From Methanobrevibacter ruminantium (lineage in GTDB: Archaea; Methanobacteriota; Methanobacteria; Methanobacteriales; Methanobacteriaceae), in contig SFKZ01000001.1 in assembly GCA_004553595.1 (NCBI GenBank), positions 372,001-436,000 of the forward strand: a stretch of DNA of 64,000 bases, written 5' to 3'. Below, piece by piece: positions 18,005 to 27,021 of this stretch (within the stretch, counting starts at the first letter, position 1; the number at the start of each line of letters is the position of its first letter). The position numbers were made by a program, and so were the translations under genes. Below the pieces are notes generated by a model. That model was not told the DNA's origin, made no database searches, and was given only the letters and a program-made list of their open reading frames with translations.

Positions 18005-18286
18005 TTCGTCACCTATAAACATTAATTGATAATTGGTTATTTAATAATTCATGATTTTTTTTTTTAATGATTCATATTAATTTTTAAAAATAGTATTGAA
18101 CTATTAATTAAAATTTAATTAAATCACCTAACAATAATTTTTTCATAAAATAAAATAATTTAATTAAATTTTAACTAATGATAAGTTACTAAATTAATTA
18201 TTAGTTAATTTTAATATTTAAACTTAATTTAATTTACACAAGTTTTTGATTCTTTCTCTCTATCTTTAATAATAAATTAATAAAAA

Positions 18287-18354
18287 GAATTCTTTAGACA
18301 TTAAAAGGTTGTAAGTGGCTAAGAAAAATCAAGGAGGAATGTCTAAAAGAATTC
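18287..18354. repeat. 16-bp inverted repeat between dnaK and dnaJ
   Basis: Arms GAATTCTTTAGACATT (18287-18302) and AATGTCTAAAAGAATTC (18338-18354) are complementary except for one extra A, with a 35-base loop. On the minus strand the hairpin is followed by TTTTTATT and lies about 125 bases after the dnaK stop, so it may end the dnaK transcript. The other bases of the 18005-18478 gap are AT-rich, with a looser TTAACTAA/TTAGTTAA pair near 18172-18210. No gene was found in the gap. Confidence 0.6.
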
Positions 18355-18478
18355 AATTTATCATTTCTATTTTTTGAGAGGTTATAAGTAAATATGACAA
18401 ATCAAAAAATAAATAGATTAAAAATCTTATTAAAATATTTTAATAATCATTTTAATCTACCACTAATTTGATTCAAAT

Positions 18479-20377
18479 CTATTTTTTCTCTTCGAATTCA
18501 GCATCAATAGTGCCGTCATCGTCATCTTGTGGGCCTGCTCCTGCATTAGGATCAGAACCTGTTGCTCCAGCTGCACCTTGTGCTGCTTGTTGAGCTGCTG
18601 CAGCTTCTTGGTAGATTCTAGCACCGATGTCTTGAACTACTTTGGTAAGTTCATCGGTTTTCTCTTTGATTACTGCAATATCATCGCCGCTGATCAATTC
18701 TCTAAGTTCTGCAACTAATCTTTCAATGTTGGATCTTTCGTCATCAGAGACTTTGTCTTTGATTTCATCTTCATTGATGGTTTTTTCTGCAGTGTAGATC
18801 ATTGAGTCAGCATTGTTTCTAACTTCAATTTCTTCTTGTTTCTTTTTGTCTGCTTCAGCGTTCATTTCAGCTTCTTTTACAGCTTTTTCGATTTCCTCAT
18901 CAGTCAATTTGGTAGAAGAAGTGATGGTAATTGATTGTTCCTTACCTGTTCCTTTGTCTTGAGCAGTTACATTGATAATACCGTTTGCATCAATATCGAA
19001 GGTTACTTCAATTTGAGGCATTCCTCTTGGTGCAGGAGGTATTCCCACTAATTGGAATCTTCCAAGAGTGGTGTTGTCTGCTGCCATTTTTCTTTCCCCT
19101 TGAACTACGTGAATGTCTACAGAAGGTTGGTTATCCGCTGCAGTAGAGAAGATTTGAGATTTTTTAGCAGGAATTGTAGTGTTTCTTTCAATAAGGGTAG
19201 TTGATACTCCACCTAAGGTTTCAATACCTAAGGATAATGGGGTAACGTCTAAGAGAACTAAGTCTTTAATTTCTCCAGCGAGCACTCCACCTTGAATAGC
19301 TGCACCCATTGCTACACATTCCATTGGGTCAATTCCTCTTTCTACAGGTTTTCCAATGAAGTTTTCTACGAATTTTTGTACGATTGGCATTCTGGTAGGT
19401 CCACCAACAAGGATGATTTTATCAATATCATTTTTGGTCATTTTAGCATCGTCTAATGCTTGTTTGATAGGTTGACCACATTTGTTTACGATAGGATCTA
19501 CTAATTCTTCTAATTTTGCTCTGGTTAAATTGTTAATTAAGTTGTGAGGTTTACCATCTGCTCCCATGCATATGAATGGTAAGTTTACTTCACTTGTTAA
19601 GGTAGTGGACAATTCGATTTTTGCTTTTTCAGCTGCTTCTCTTAATCTTTGAACAGCTTGGTCATCGTTCATTAAGTCAATTCCGGTTTCAGCTTTGAAC
19701 TGGCTTGCTAAGTAGTTCATTAAAGCATTGTCCATGTCGGTACCACCGAGTTGAGTGTCCCCACTGGTAGATTGTACTTCGAATACTCCTCCACCAAATT
19801 CCATAATGGTTACGTCTAAGGTACCTCCACCTAAATCGAATACTAAAATGTTTACGTCATCATCGTCATCTTGCTTGTCGATACCGTAAGCTAAACTTGC
19901 TGCAGTTGGTTCGTTTACAAGTCTTACTACATCAAGACCTGCAATGGTTCCTGCGTCTTTGGTTGCAGTTCTTTGGTTGTCGTCAAAGTAAGCAGGTACG
20001 GTAATAACTGCCTTTTCGATAGGTTCTCCTAAGAAGGATTCTGCATCTTTTTTGATCTTTTGCAAGATTTTTGCAGAGATTTCTTGTGGAGTGTATTGTT
20101 TGCCTTGGATAGTTACTTTGTAATCGGTACCCATTTTTCTTTTGATTGCACTGATGGTGTTTTCTGGGTTAGTTACAGCTTGTCTTCTTGCTGGTTCACC
20201 AACTAATTGTTGGCCATCTTCAGTGAATGCAACATAACTTGGGAATGCTTTACCGTATTGGCTTGCACCTTCTGCACTTGGAATTACGGTAGGTTTACCA
20301 CCAACAAGTACAGATGCTGCAGAGTTACTAGTACCTAAGTCAATTCCAATAATTTTTTCTTTTTTAGTATCAGACAT
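18479..20377 (-). CDS. dnaK: Chaperone DnaK (Hsp70)
   Basis: This ATP-dependent chaperone has 632 residues. The nucleotide-binding domain shows GIDLGTSNSAASV (phosphate 1), the NEPTAASLAYG and VFDLGGGTLDVTI motifs and VGGPTRMPIVQ (adenosine). The substrate-binding domain follows, with the usual linker region LLDVTPLSLGIET. The C-terminus ends in an acidic DDDDGTIDAEFEEK. The start was set at 20377 (MSDTKK) because AAAGGTGAAAACT lies directly before it; the longer frame to 20446 adds a Lys/Ile-rich tract with no support. Order on the strand is grpE, dnaK, dnaJ. Hsp70 is patchy in archaea and is thought to have been acquired from bacteria. Confidence 0.97.
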   Translation of the reverse strand: MSDTKKEKIIGIDLGTSNSAASVLVGGKPTVIPSAEGASQYGKAFPSYVAFTEDGQQLVGEPARRQAVTNPENTISAIKRKMGTDYKVTIQGKQYTPQEISAKILQKIKKDAESFLGEPIEKAVITVPAYFDDNQRTATKDAGTIAGLDVVRLVNEPTAASLAYGIDKQDDDDDVNILVFDLGGGTLDVTIMEFGGGVFEVQSTSGDTQLGGTDMDNALMNYLASQFKAETGIDLMNDDQAVQRLREAAEKAKIELSTTLTSEVNLPFICMGADGKPHNLINNLTRAKLEELVDPIVNKCGQPIKQALDDAKMTKNDIDKIILVGGPTRMPIVQKFVENFIGKPVERGIDPMECVAMGAAIQGGVLAGEIKDLVLLDVTPLSLGIETLGGVSTTLIERNTTIPAKKSQIFSTAADNQPSVDIHVVQGERKMAADNTTLGRFQLVGIPPAPRGMPQIEVTFDIDANGIINVTAQDKGTGKEQSITITSSTKLTDEEIEKAVKEAEMNAEADKKKQEEIEVRNNADSMIYTAEKTINEDEIKDKVSDDERSNIERLVAELRELISGDDIAVIKEKTDELTKVVQDIGARIYQEAAAAQQAAQGAAGATGSDPNAGAGPQDDDDGTIDAEFEEKK

Positions 20378-20552
20378 AGTTTTCACCTTTACATTTTGTT
20401 TTTTTATAAAAGTTATTTTGATTTTTTTAATTTTCAAATATTTCAATATTTAATGTATTTTTAAGTTTCAAAATATTTGATTGAAGAAATTATTTTAGTT
20501 TTTTTAATTTTAAAATAATTTATAAATATAAATTTTAATTTTTAATTATAGT

Positions 20553-21188
20553 TTATTCTTCTTTTTTAGCTTTTTTGCAAACTCTAACTTTAGAGTATTT
20601 GATTACCTTATCCTTTAAGGTGTATCCTTTCATAAGTTCATCAACGATTTCGTTGTTTTCATGATCTGGACTGTCTACAGTAAGCAAAGCTTCATGCTTG
20701 AATGGGTCGAACTTTTCTCCTACTGCAGGAATCTCTTCAACACCTTCTTTTTCTAAAGCATTTTTCATTTTAGAATAAATTAATTCCAAACCTTCTCTAA
20801 GTTCCTCTTCATTGCTTGAGTTTTCAAGAGCCCTTTCCATATCCTCATAGATATCCAGGAATTTAACAATAAGGCCTTCATTTGCATATCTTATTAAGTC
20901 CTGCTTTTGTTTTTCTCCTTGTTTTCTAAAGTTATCAAAGTCTGCTTGAAGTCTTTGAATATGGGATTTAAGCTCTATGATTTCTTCATCTTTCCTCTCA
21001 AGGTCTTTGTTTAATTTATCTAATTCGCCGTCTTCACTTTCATCATCTTTTGATGGCTTTTCTTCGCCATCTTCTTGTGAAGACTCATCTTTAGATTCAG
21101 AAGGGCTTTCTTCTTTTTCCTGAAGTTTGGATTGATCTTCATCATCAATTTCTTCTTCAGATTTTTTAGTCTCATTTTTCTTAGCCAT
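20553..21188 (-). CDS. grpE: Nucleotide exchange factor GrpE
   Basis: GrpE releases ADP from DnaK. The 211-residue protein has an acidic low-complexity N-terminus (about residues 1-55), the long dimerisation helix (ELKSHIQRLQADFDNFRKQ), and the C-terminal beta domain with the family stretch GEKFDPFKHEALL and KGYTLKDKVIKYSKVRV. It is the first gene of the heat-shock cluster on the minus strand, 175 bases before dnaK. Its start faces a 617-base divergent region shared with an ArsR-type regulator. Confidence 0.95.
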   Translation of the reverse strand: MAKKNETKKSEEEIDDEDQSKLQEKEESPSESKDESSQEDGEEKPSKDDESEDGELDKLNKDLERKDEEIIELKSHIQRLQADFDNFRKQGEKQKQDLIRYANEGLIVKFLDIYEDMERALENSSNEEELREGLELIYSKMKNALEKEGVEEIPAVGEKFDPFKHEALLTVDSPDHENNEIVDELMKGYTLKDKVIKYSKVRVCKKAKKEE

Positions 21189-21585
21189 TTATTCACCTTT
21201 AATGAATTTATCATAAAGTATTATAATAAGAGAAAGAGAGCGATAAGCTCCTTTAATATTTTGACTTTAATCAAAGAATTTTAGATTTGTAGTTTCTATC
21301 ATATGGGTTAATAGAAAAGTGTTTATGATTTTTAGATTTAGAGTGTGTACTTAAATCTAATAAAATCTTTGTTTATAGTGTGATTTTTTAAGAGGATTTT
21401 GAAATGTTCTTTGATTTGTGTTTATCCAGTTCGTTATTATTTATTAGAATTTTATAGGTTTCTCATAATAACTCTTTGAGTTTAGGTCATTTATGAATAG
21501 AACTTTGATTTTTTGATTTGTTTAAGTCCTGCTTTTAATAAATAACCATTGGATTTAGATTTTATTTTGTCAATTTATATTAAAG

Positions 21586-21667
21586 TAACAAAATGTTATC
21601 TTTCTCTATACTTATTATAGTAACAAAATGTTATATAAAGATTTCGGTTTTTAGTAACAAAAAGTTA
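21586..21667 (+). promoter_or_regulatory. Three TAAC-N5-GTTA operators
   Basis: Near-identical palindromes lie at 21586-21598, 21621-21633 and 21655-21667 (GTAACAAAATGTTAT twice, GTAACAAAAAGTTAA once), spaced 35 and 34 bases. A TATA-like TTATATAAAG overlaps the end of copy 2, so copy 3 sits near the predicted transcription start. The pattern matches the CTAAC-N5-GTTAG site reported for the archaeal heat-shock regulator HSR1 of Archaeoglobus. The rest of the 21189-21805 gap holds no gene. Confidence 0.65.
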
Positions 21668-21805
21668 ATATAATACTTATGCCCATATTTTAGTATAGAG
21701 ATATTAATATGAAAATATTAATTCAAATATTGTATAGGAATATCAATTATAAATAAATTGTAATATTAATATTAATTACTTTTTTAAAATTATGGAGGTC
21801 AAATA

Positions 21806-22312
21806 ATGGAACATAACCAAAATCAACAGGATGTTGATATGGAAGCGATTCTTGATGTTATGGGATGTAAGACTAGACGTGATATCATGGATCTCTTAAG
21901 GGAAGAGCCAAGATTTGTTAGTGAAATATCTCAAGAGCTCCAAATAGGTCAGAAAGCTATCATTGAGCATTTAAGGGCTATGGAAGATGTCGGTATTTTA
22001 ACATCTTCAACAAAAAAAGTGGTTAGAGGTCGTCCACGTAAGTATTATGATATGCCAAATGATGTGAATGTGCATATTACAATTACTAAAAACTCATTCA
22101 ATGTATCTTTTTCTGAAGATTTATTAAATCCTCATAATGATATCAAACAGTTGCCTTCTGGTGATGAATGGTCTAAGTTATTGGATATTGAAAAAAGAAT
22201 TGATCAAGGTCATACAGAAGCTATTGAGGAATTGAAAGCCCAAATACGTTTATATGACAACTTAAAGGAAAGAGCAGAATACATTTTAGAAAGAACTTAT
22301 AATAGATATTAA
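21806..22312 (+). CDS. ArsR-family winged-helix regulator, likely heat-shock repressor
   Basis: The 168-residue protein has an N-terminal winged helix (about residues 12-85): MGCKTRRDIMDLLREEPRFVSEIS, then the recognition helix QKAIIEHLRAMEDVGIL and a wing with RGRPRKYY. The remainder is predicted helical (a coiled coil around EAIEELKAQIRLYDNLKERAEYIL), probably for dimerisation. It is divergent from grpE-dnaK-dnaJ and preceded by three TAAC-N5-GTTA sites, as expected for an autoregulated Phr/HSR1-like repressor. GGAGGTCAAATA supports the start. The DNA-binding fold is clear; the heat-shock role is an inference from motif and neighbours. Confidence 0.82.
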   Translation: MEHNQNQQDVDMEAILDVMGCKTRRDIMDLLREEPRFVSEISQELQIGQKAIIEHLRAMEDVGILTSSTKKVVRGRPRKYYDMPNDVNVHITITKNSFNVSFSEDLLNPHNDIKQLPSGDEWSKLLDIEKRIDQGHTEAIEELKAQIRLYDNLKERAEYILERTYNRY

Positions 22313-22498
22313 ATTATTAAGATAATTATTTTATAATTATTTTTATAAAGAATATTAAAAATTAATATTTATTATCTTTTTATTCTCTTTTCATTTTTCT
22401 TTCACTTTTTTTATAAAAAATAGAATCAATAAAAAAATAGTATTATAAATAATATATATTTAATATTTTATTTTATCTTATTTTCACTCAACTTATTT

Positions 22499-24904
22499 TC
22501 AAAGATTATTTAAATTTACTCCAGCAACTATTGCTTGTCCTAAGGATACTGATCCGTCACCTGGACAGGAGTTGATGTGTTGGATAAATTCAAATCCTTC
22601 TTTTTCTATTGCATCCTTGATATGTGCTGTTATTGCTTCGTTATAGAATACTCCACCGGTTGCACCAATTGTTTTGATTCCCTTTTCCTTAGCGGATTCT
22701 ATAGCAAGCTTTGCAAGTCCAATGCTCACTGCCTTTTGACCTGCAACAGCTATCTTATTAAGGTTTTCTCCCTCTTCAATCTTGTCAACAACATATCTCA
22801 TTATTGCGGTAGTGTCAAGGACCATTCTTTTTCCATTCTCATCTTCATATTCCTTGATGATTATTGGGAAATCTTCGAGGGTATCCTCTTCCTTGTACTC
22901 ATATGCATATGATTCCAATTTCATGGAAGCTTCCCCTTCGTAGCTGCGTTTATCACATATGTGGAGTGCAGTTGAAACAGAGTCGAGAACTCTTCCTGTA
23001 CTGGTGTTTATACCAACGTTAAGATTGGTTTCCAGTTGCCTGAACAGGCTTTTTATTTCAATTGCCCCATGTTGGAAAGAGTCAATGTAATCATTATTCA
23101 ATAGTTCCTTTACATAGTCTTCAGTGTACTTTTCACTTTCGTAGTCACTGTTAGGATTAGACAATATTGCTGCCATCATTCTCACAGGATATTTGGTACA
23201 TAAGTCTCCACCTGGCATCTTTTGAGGCATTAAGGAAGCTGTTCTTTCATATTCCTTAATGTTTGTGTATAATATTTCCCCTCCCCATGAGTTGCCGTCT
23301 CCACCATATCCTACTCCATCTGCAGCTATGATGATCATTTCATTGTTTTGGTCATTTGTGTAATGGTCATTCAACAGTGAGATTCCATGAGCATGATGGT
23401 GCTGAACTGGAATAAGTGGGCAATCGTATTTTTCGGCATATTCCTTTGCCAATCTTGTTGTAAAGAATTGCGGGTGCAAATCGCAAGCTATTGCATCGAA
23501 ACTGTCTGTTTTTGTAATTCTCATCATATGCTTGATTGCTTCTTGCAGGAATTCATAGGTTCTGTACTTGTTTGTATTTCCAATATGCTGTGATACATAT
23601 GCTTTTGAGTTCTTAAGGATTGTAAATGTAACATCAAGTTCAGGACCAAGTGCAAGAATGTTGAGATTATCAAATTCAGGATTAAGATTGGTGTATTTTC
23701 CTTTCAAGTCATAAGGCTCTGGAGTGTATCCTCTTGAACGTCTGATGAATGCAAGCTCATTGTTTCTGAATCTTGCAACTGAATCATCGCATCTGTTCAA
23801 TATCCTTCTGTTGTGAATGAGGTAATAGTCAGCTATTGTATCGAGATTCTTGAGTATTTCCTCATTTGTAATCATCATTGGCTCCCCAGGAACATTTGCT
23901 GAAGTCATGATGTAAGCGGGAGTTTCTGTGTGGTTGAATAATAGATGATGCAATGGAGCATATGGCAACATCACTCCAATGTTATGTAGTCCTGGTGATA
24001 CTGACTGTGCAAAATCATAGTTTTCATTCTTTTTTAAGATTACAATAGGCCTTTCTTTTGATAATAATGTCTCTTCTTCTGCATCGGATACAATTGCATA
24101 CCCTTTAACCGTTTCAATGTCTGGACTCATTACTGCAAATGCTTGGTTTTCCCTACCTAACCTTTCCCTTAAAAGGCTTACAGTATTCTCAAGCATTACA
24201 TTTGCCACTAAATGAGTTCCACCAATTCCCTTGATTGCAAATATTTTTCCTTCATCAAGGAGTCTTGCAGTCTCTTCCAATTGGTCTTCACAATCAACCT
24301 TAACTGGAGTTTGGTTATCATTCTTATATAATTCCAATGATGGTCCGCAGACTTCACAGCAACTTGCTTCTGCATGATAACGTCTATCCAATGGGTTTTT
24401 GTATTCCACTTCACATTCATCGCATAATGGGAAATCATCCATAGTGGTCTTATCTCTATCATATGGAACGTTTTCAATTACTGTAAAACGAGGTCCGCAA
24501 TCGGTACATGCATTGAATGGATAATTGTATCTTCTGTTGTTTGGATCGTTTATCTCTTCCAAACACTTATCGCAGATTGCCAAATCAGGTGGAATGACGG
24601 ATGTTCCAGAAAAACTGTCTGAACTTTCCTTAATTGTAAAATCAGCATATTCTTCCTCATCTGCAAGCTCTTCAGTTTCCAGATTGTTTATTTTAGCTAT
24701 TGGCGGAAGCTCATTCTGGAGTTTGAATATGAAATCAGCTATTTTTTCGTCTGAACCTTGGATAATTATCTCTACGACATTTCCCAAGTTTCTGACATAA
24801 CCTGCCAGTTCCAATTCAGTAGCTATCCTATATACGAAGGGTCTGAATCCTACTCCTTGCACAATCCCTTCAACCAATACCTTTTCTGTTTTCATGGTCA
24901 CCAT
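22499..24904 (-). CDS. hypF: Carbamoyltransferase HypF for NiFe hydrogenase maturation
   Basis: HypF makes the thiocarboxamide on HypE that becomes the cyanide ligand of NiFe hydrogenases. The 801 residues show all domains in order: acylphosphatase (about 1-95, VEGIVQGVGFRPFVYRIA), two zinc-finger motifs (CDKCLEEI..CTDCGP and CDECEVEY..CCEVCGP, about 110-195), a YrdC-like domain (about 205-390), and the Kae1-like carbamoyltransferase domain with VQHHHAHG near residue 500. The first ATG (24904) was kept; a second in-frame ATG at 24895 follows GGTGA closely and may be the real start. The Ehb hydrogenase in this window is one probable client. Confidence 0.96.
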   Translation of the reverse strand: MVTMKTEKVLVEGIVQGVGFRPFVYRIATELELAGYVRNLGNVVEIIIQGSDEKIADFIFKLQNELPPIAKINNLETEELADEEEYADFTIKESSDSFSGTSVIPPDLAICDKCLEEINDPNNRRYNYPFNACTDCGPRFTVIENVPYDRDKTTMDDFPLCDECEVEYKNPLDRRYHAEASCCEVCGPSLELYKNDNQTPVKVDCEDQLEETARLLDEGKIFAIKGIGGTHLVANVMLENTVSLLRERLGRENQAFAVMSPDIETVKGYAIVSDAEEETLLSKERPIVILKKNENYDFAQSVSPGLHNIGVMLPYAPLHHLLFNHTETPAYIMTSANVPGEPMMITNEEILKNLDTIADYYLIHNRRILNRCDDSVARFRNNELAFIRRSRGYTPEPYDLKGKYTNLNPEFDNLNILALGPELDVTFTILKNSKAYVSQHIGNTNKYRTYEFLQEAIKHMMRITKTDSFDAIACDLHPQFFTTRLAKEYAEKYDCPLIPVQHHHAHGISLLNDHYTNDQNNEMIIIAADGVGYGGDGNSWGGEILYTNIKEYERTASLMPQKMPGGDLCTKYPVRMMAAILSNPNSDYESEKYTEDYVKELLNNDYIDSFQHGAIEIKSLFRQLETNLNVGINTSTGRVLDSVSTALHICDKRSYEGEASMKLESYAYEYKEEDTLEDFPIIIKEYEDENGKRMVLDTTAIMRYVVDKIEEGENLNKIAVAGQKAVSIGLAKLAIESAKEKGIKTIGATGGVFYNEAITAHIKDAIEKEGFEFIQHINSCPGDGSVSLGQAIVAGVNLNNL

Positions 24905-25055
24905 CTAAAATAAAATCATAAATAAAAATTAATAATAATAAAAAATATCATAATTAATAATCAATATAATAATTATATATTATAGTAATTATAAATCTTT
25001 TTAATATAATATTTTCTATTTACTGATAAATTTATTTTATAATGTTTGTGATAAA

Positions 25056-25886
25056 ATGAAAGAAATTCTTAAAAGTCTTGCTGAAGGTAAAATATCAATT
25101 GAAGAATGTGAGACTCTTTTAAAGGCTGAAAGCATTCGCCAATTAGATGATGTGGCTCAAATTGACACTTCCCGTAAGGATAGGACTGGATTTCCAGAAG
25201 CTATTTTAGCTGATAGCAAGGATTATGATGATCTCTTGACCATTATAAAACGATTTTTTGAAAAACAGGAATCTGATAGTGATTCAATTGAATTAAAAAA
25301 CAATATCATAATTACAAGATTATCTGGGGAAAGATATGGGGCATTGGAAAAGGATTTGGATTATCTTTTTGAAAAGGGAATCAAGTTTGATTACAATAAG
25401 CGAGCTAAGATTCTGATAATCTATAAGGATTCTTTAGTTGACTTCAATTCTGAATATGGCAAGGTAGGACTTTTGACTGCAGGAACCTCTGACATCCCAA
25501 TCGCTGAGGAAGCGAAAGTTATCGTTGAACAGGGAGGATGTGAAGTCATCAGTTCCTATGATATCGGTGTTGCAGGAATCCATAGGCTATTCCCACAGAT
25601 TGCACATATGGTTGAACAGGATGTCTGTGCATTTATTGTCTGTGCAGGAATGGAGGGGGCATTGCCTTCTGTAGTTGCAGGATTGGTGGATGTTCCAGTC
25701 ATTGCGGTTCCAACATCTGTAGGTTATGGAATAGGTGCAGATGGGAAGGCAGCGCTTTATTCAATGTTGCAGTCCTGTGCTCCAGGATTGTCTGTTGTAA
25801 ATATTGACAATGGATTCGGTGCAGGAGTTTGCGCTTTGACCATTGCTAAGAACATTGCTAAAAAGGTAAGAATGTCTAAAGAGTAG
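25056..25886 (+). CDS. larB: LarB-like carboxylase (nickel-pincer cofactor synthesis family)
   Basis: LarB carboxylates and hydrolyses nicotinic acid adenine dinucleotide in the first step of the nickel-pincer nucleotide pathway. The 276 residues have an N-terminal helical part with SLAEGKISIEECE and RKDRTGFPEAILA, and a C-terminal PurE-like fold: GLLTAGTSDIPIAEEA, SYDIGVAGIHRLF, VCAGMEGALPSVVAGLVDVPVIAVPTS. This family is also often annotated as AIR carboxylase-like; the N-terminal extension favours LarB. It is divergent from hypF with a 151-base gap. LarC and LarE are not in the window, so presence of the full pathway cannot be shown. Confidence 0.88.
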   Translation: MKEILKSLAEGKISIEECETLLKAESIRQLDDVAQIDTSRKDRTGFPEAILADSKDYDDLLTIIKRFFEKQESDSDSIELKNNIIITRLSGERYGALEKDLDYLFEKGIKFDYNKRAKILIIYKDSLVDFNSEYGKVGLLTAGTSDIPIAEEAKVIVEQGGCEVISSYDIGVAGIHRLFPQIAHMVEQDVCAFIVCAGMEGALPSVVAGLVDVPVIAVPTSVGYGIGADGKAALYSMLQSCAPGLSVVNIDNGFGAGVCALTIAKNIAKKVRMSKE

Positions 25887-25983
25887 ATTTTTTATTTTAT
25901 ATTATTTTTTATCAATTTTGATTATTTTCAATTGTATTATTTTAATATTTTAATTAAATTAATTTTTTATATTGGTGTTTATA

Positions 25984-26616
25984 TTGATTTTTAGAGATTT
26001 CAATCCGGAAATTCATGATGTTTATAAAGTGGCTGAATTAATCTATGATGTTGATTATAGAACATTCAAGAATGTTTTCAAATCAAAGGAAGAAGGTGTG
26101 GAAGCCATTAAAAATAGATTGCTTCTGATTGATTTTGCAGAAGATGCCGAAGCGAATGAAAATGACTTGTTCTATGTCTTCTTTGATGATGAAGACACTG
26201 AGGAAAAGGAAATCATTGGAATGTTCAATGGTGGAAAAGGAGTCCAGCATTCTCTTTTTGGAGATATAAAAAATCAATTCAAAACCCTTAAGTTCTCTGA
26301 AGCATTAGGTCTTTCCAAGGTTTCTTTCATGGATAATTTCGTTTTGGTTGATGTTGAAGATGATGACTTTTACATTTGTGAATTAGCCATTTGCTCCAAT
26401 CAAAGGGGAAAAGGTTATGGGACAGAAGCTTTAGATCAATTGATTCGCCTTGCAAAGGATTTGGATTGCAAAAGAGTGGTTTTGGATGCAGACTTTAGAA
26501 ATGATGGCGCTTTCAGGCTATACAGTTCTAAAGGATTTAAGATATTCAACAGAAAATCATTTGGTGTTCCGGGTAAAAAAAGAGGGATGCGTAATATGGA
26601 ACTAATCCTTAAATAG
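25984..26616 (+). CDS. GNAT family N-acetyltransferase
   Basis: A roughly 210-residue protein whose C-terminal half has the acetyl-CoA binding signature of GNAT enzymes (LAICSNQRGKGYGTEALDQLI) followed by VVLDADFRNDGAFRLYSSKGF. The substrate is unknown. The N-terminal half is acidic and less conserved. The start is uncertain: no ATG is present. TTG 25984 (IFRDFNPE) has GGTG 6 bases upstream and is preferred over TTG 25972 or GTG 25975. It stands alone between larB and hisE. Confidence 0.82.
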   Translation: MIFRDFNPEIHDVYKVAELIYDVDYRTFKNVFKSKEEGVEAIKNRLLLIDFAEDAEANENDLFYVFFDDEDTEEKEIIGMFNGGKGVQHSLFGDIKNQFKTLKFSEALGLSKVSFMDNFVLVDVEDDDFYICELAICSNQRGKGYGTEALDQLIRLAKDLDCKRVVLDADFRNDGAFRLYSSKGFKIFNRKSFGVPGKKRGMRNMELILK

Positions 26617-26711
26617 ATATTTCCGCTATTATTTTTTTATCACTTAAATTTATTCGTAAGCCATAAAACTAATTATTCTTTCATAAAAAAAGAAGATGGT
26701 TTTTGAAAGAG

Positions 26712-27002
26712 TTATTTTCTTCTTCTTTCAAATTCTTCTAGAATTTCATCAAATTCCACTCCTTTGTATGCTAAAAGGAGCAATGTATGAAATATCAAGT
26801 CAACAGATTCATAAACCAAATTCTCATCATTTTTAGAAGCGATGAGAGTTTCTCCACATTCTTCAGCTATTTTTTCAAGAATTTTATCCTCAGCCTTTTT
26901 ATCGCTGTCTTTCATGATCTTTGAGGTGTATGAGTCTATTGGTGAATCTCTACGACTTTCCAATACTTCATAAACATCTCTTAAAATCTTGTCATCTACC
27001 AT
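26712..27002 (-). CDS. hisE: Phosphoribosyl-ATP pyrophosphatase
   Basis: HisE hydrolyses phosphoribosyl-ATP to phosphoribosyl-AMP in the second step of histidine synthesis. The 96-residue all-alpha protein shows the MazG-like metal site: KIAEECGETLIASKN and VYESVDLIFHTLLLLAYKG. ATG 27002 (MVDDK) is preferred to the TTG at 27005; GGAAGTG lies upstream. It is 19 bases after the CBS-ParB gene and probably co-transcribed with it. Confidence 0.93.
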   Translation of the reverse strand: MVDDKILRDVYEVLESRRDSPIDSYTSKIMKDSDKKAEDKILEKIAEECGETLIASKNDENLVYESVDLIFHTLLLLAYKGVEFDEILEEFERRRK

Positions 27003-27021
27003 CAATTCACTTCCAATATGC

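Noticed and set aside
18339..18377. A 12-codon frame (MSKRIQFIISIF) after AAGGAGG
   Set aside because: The ribosome site is only one base from the ATG and lies in a hairpin loop; spacing is too short for initiation.
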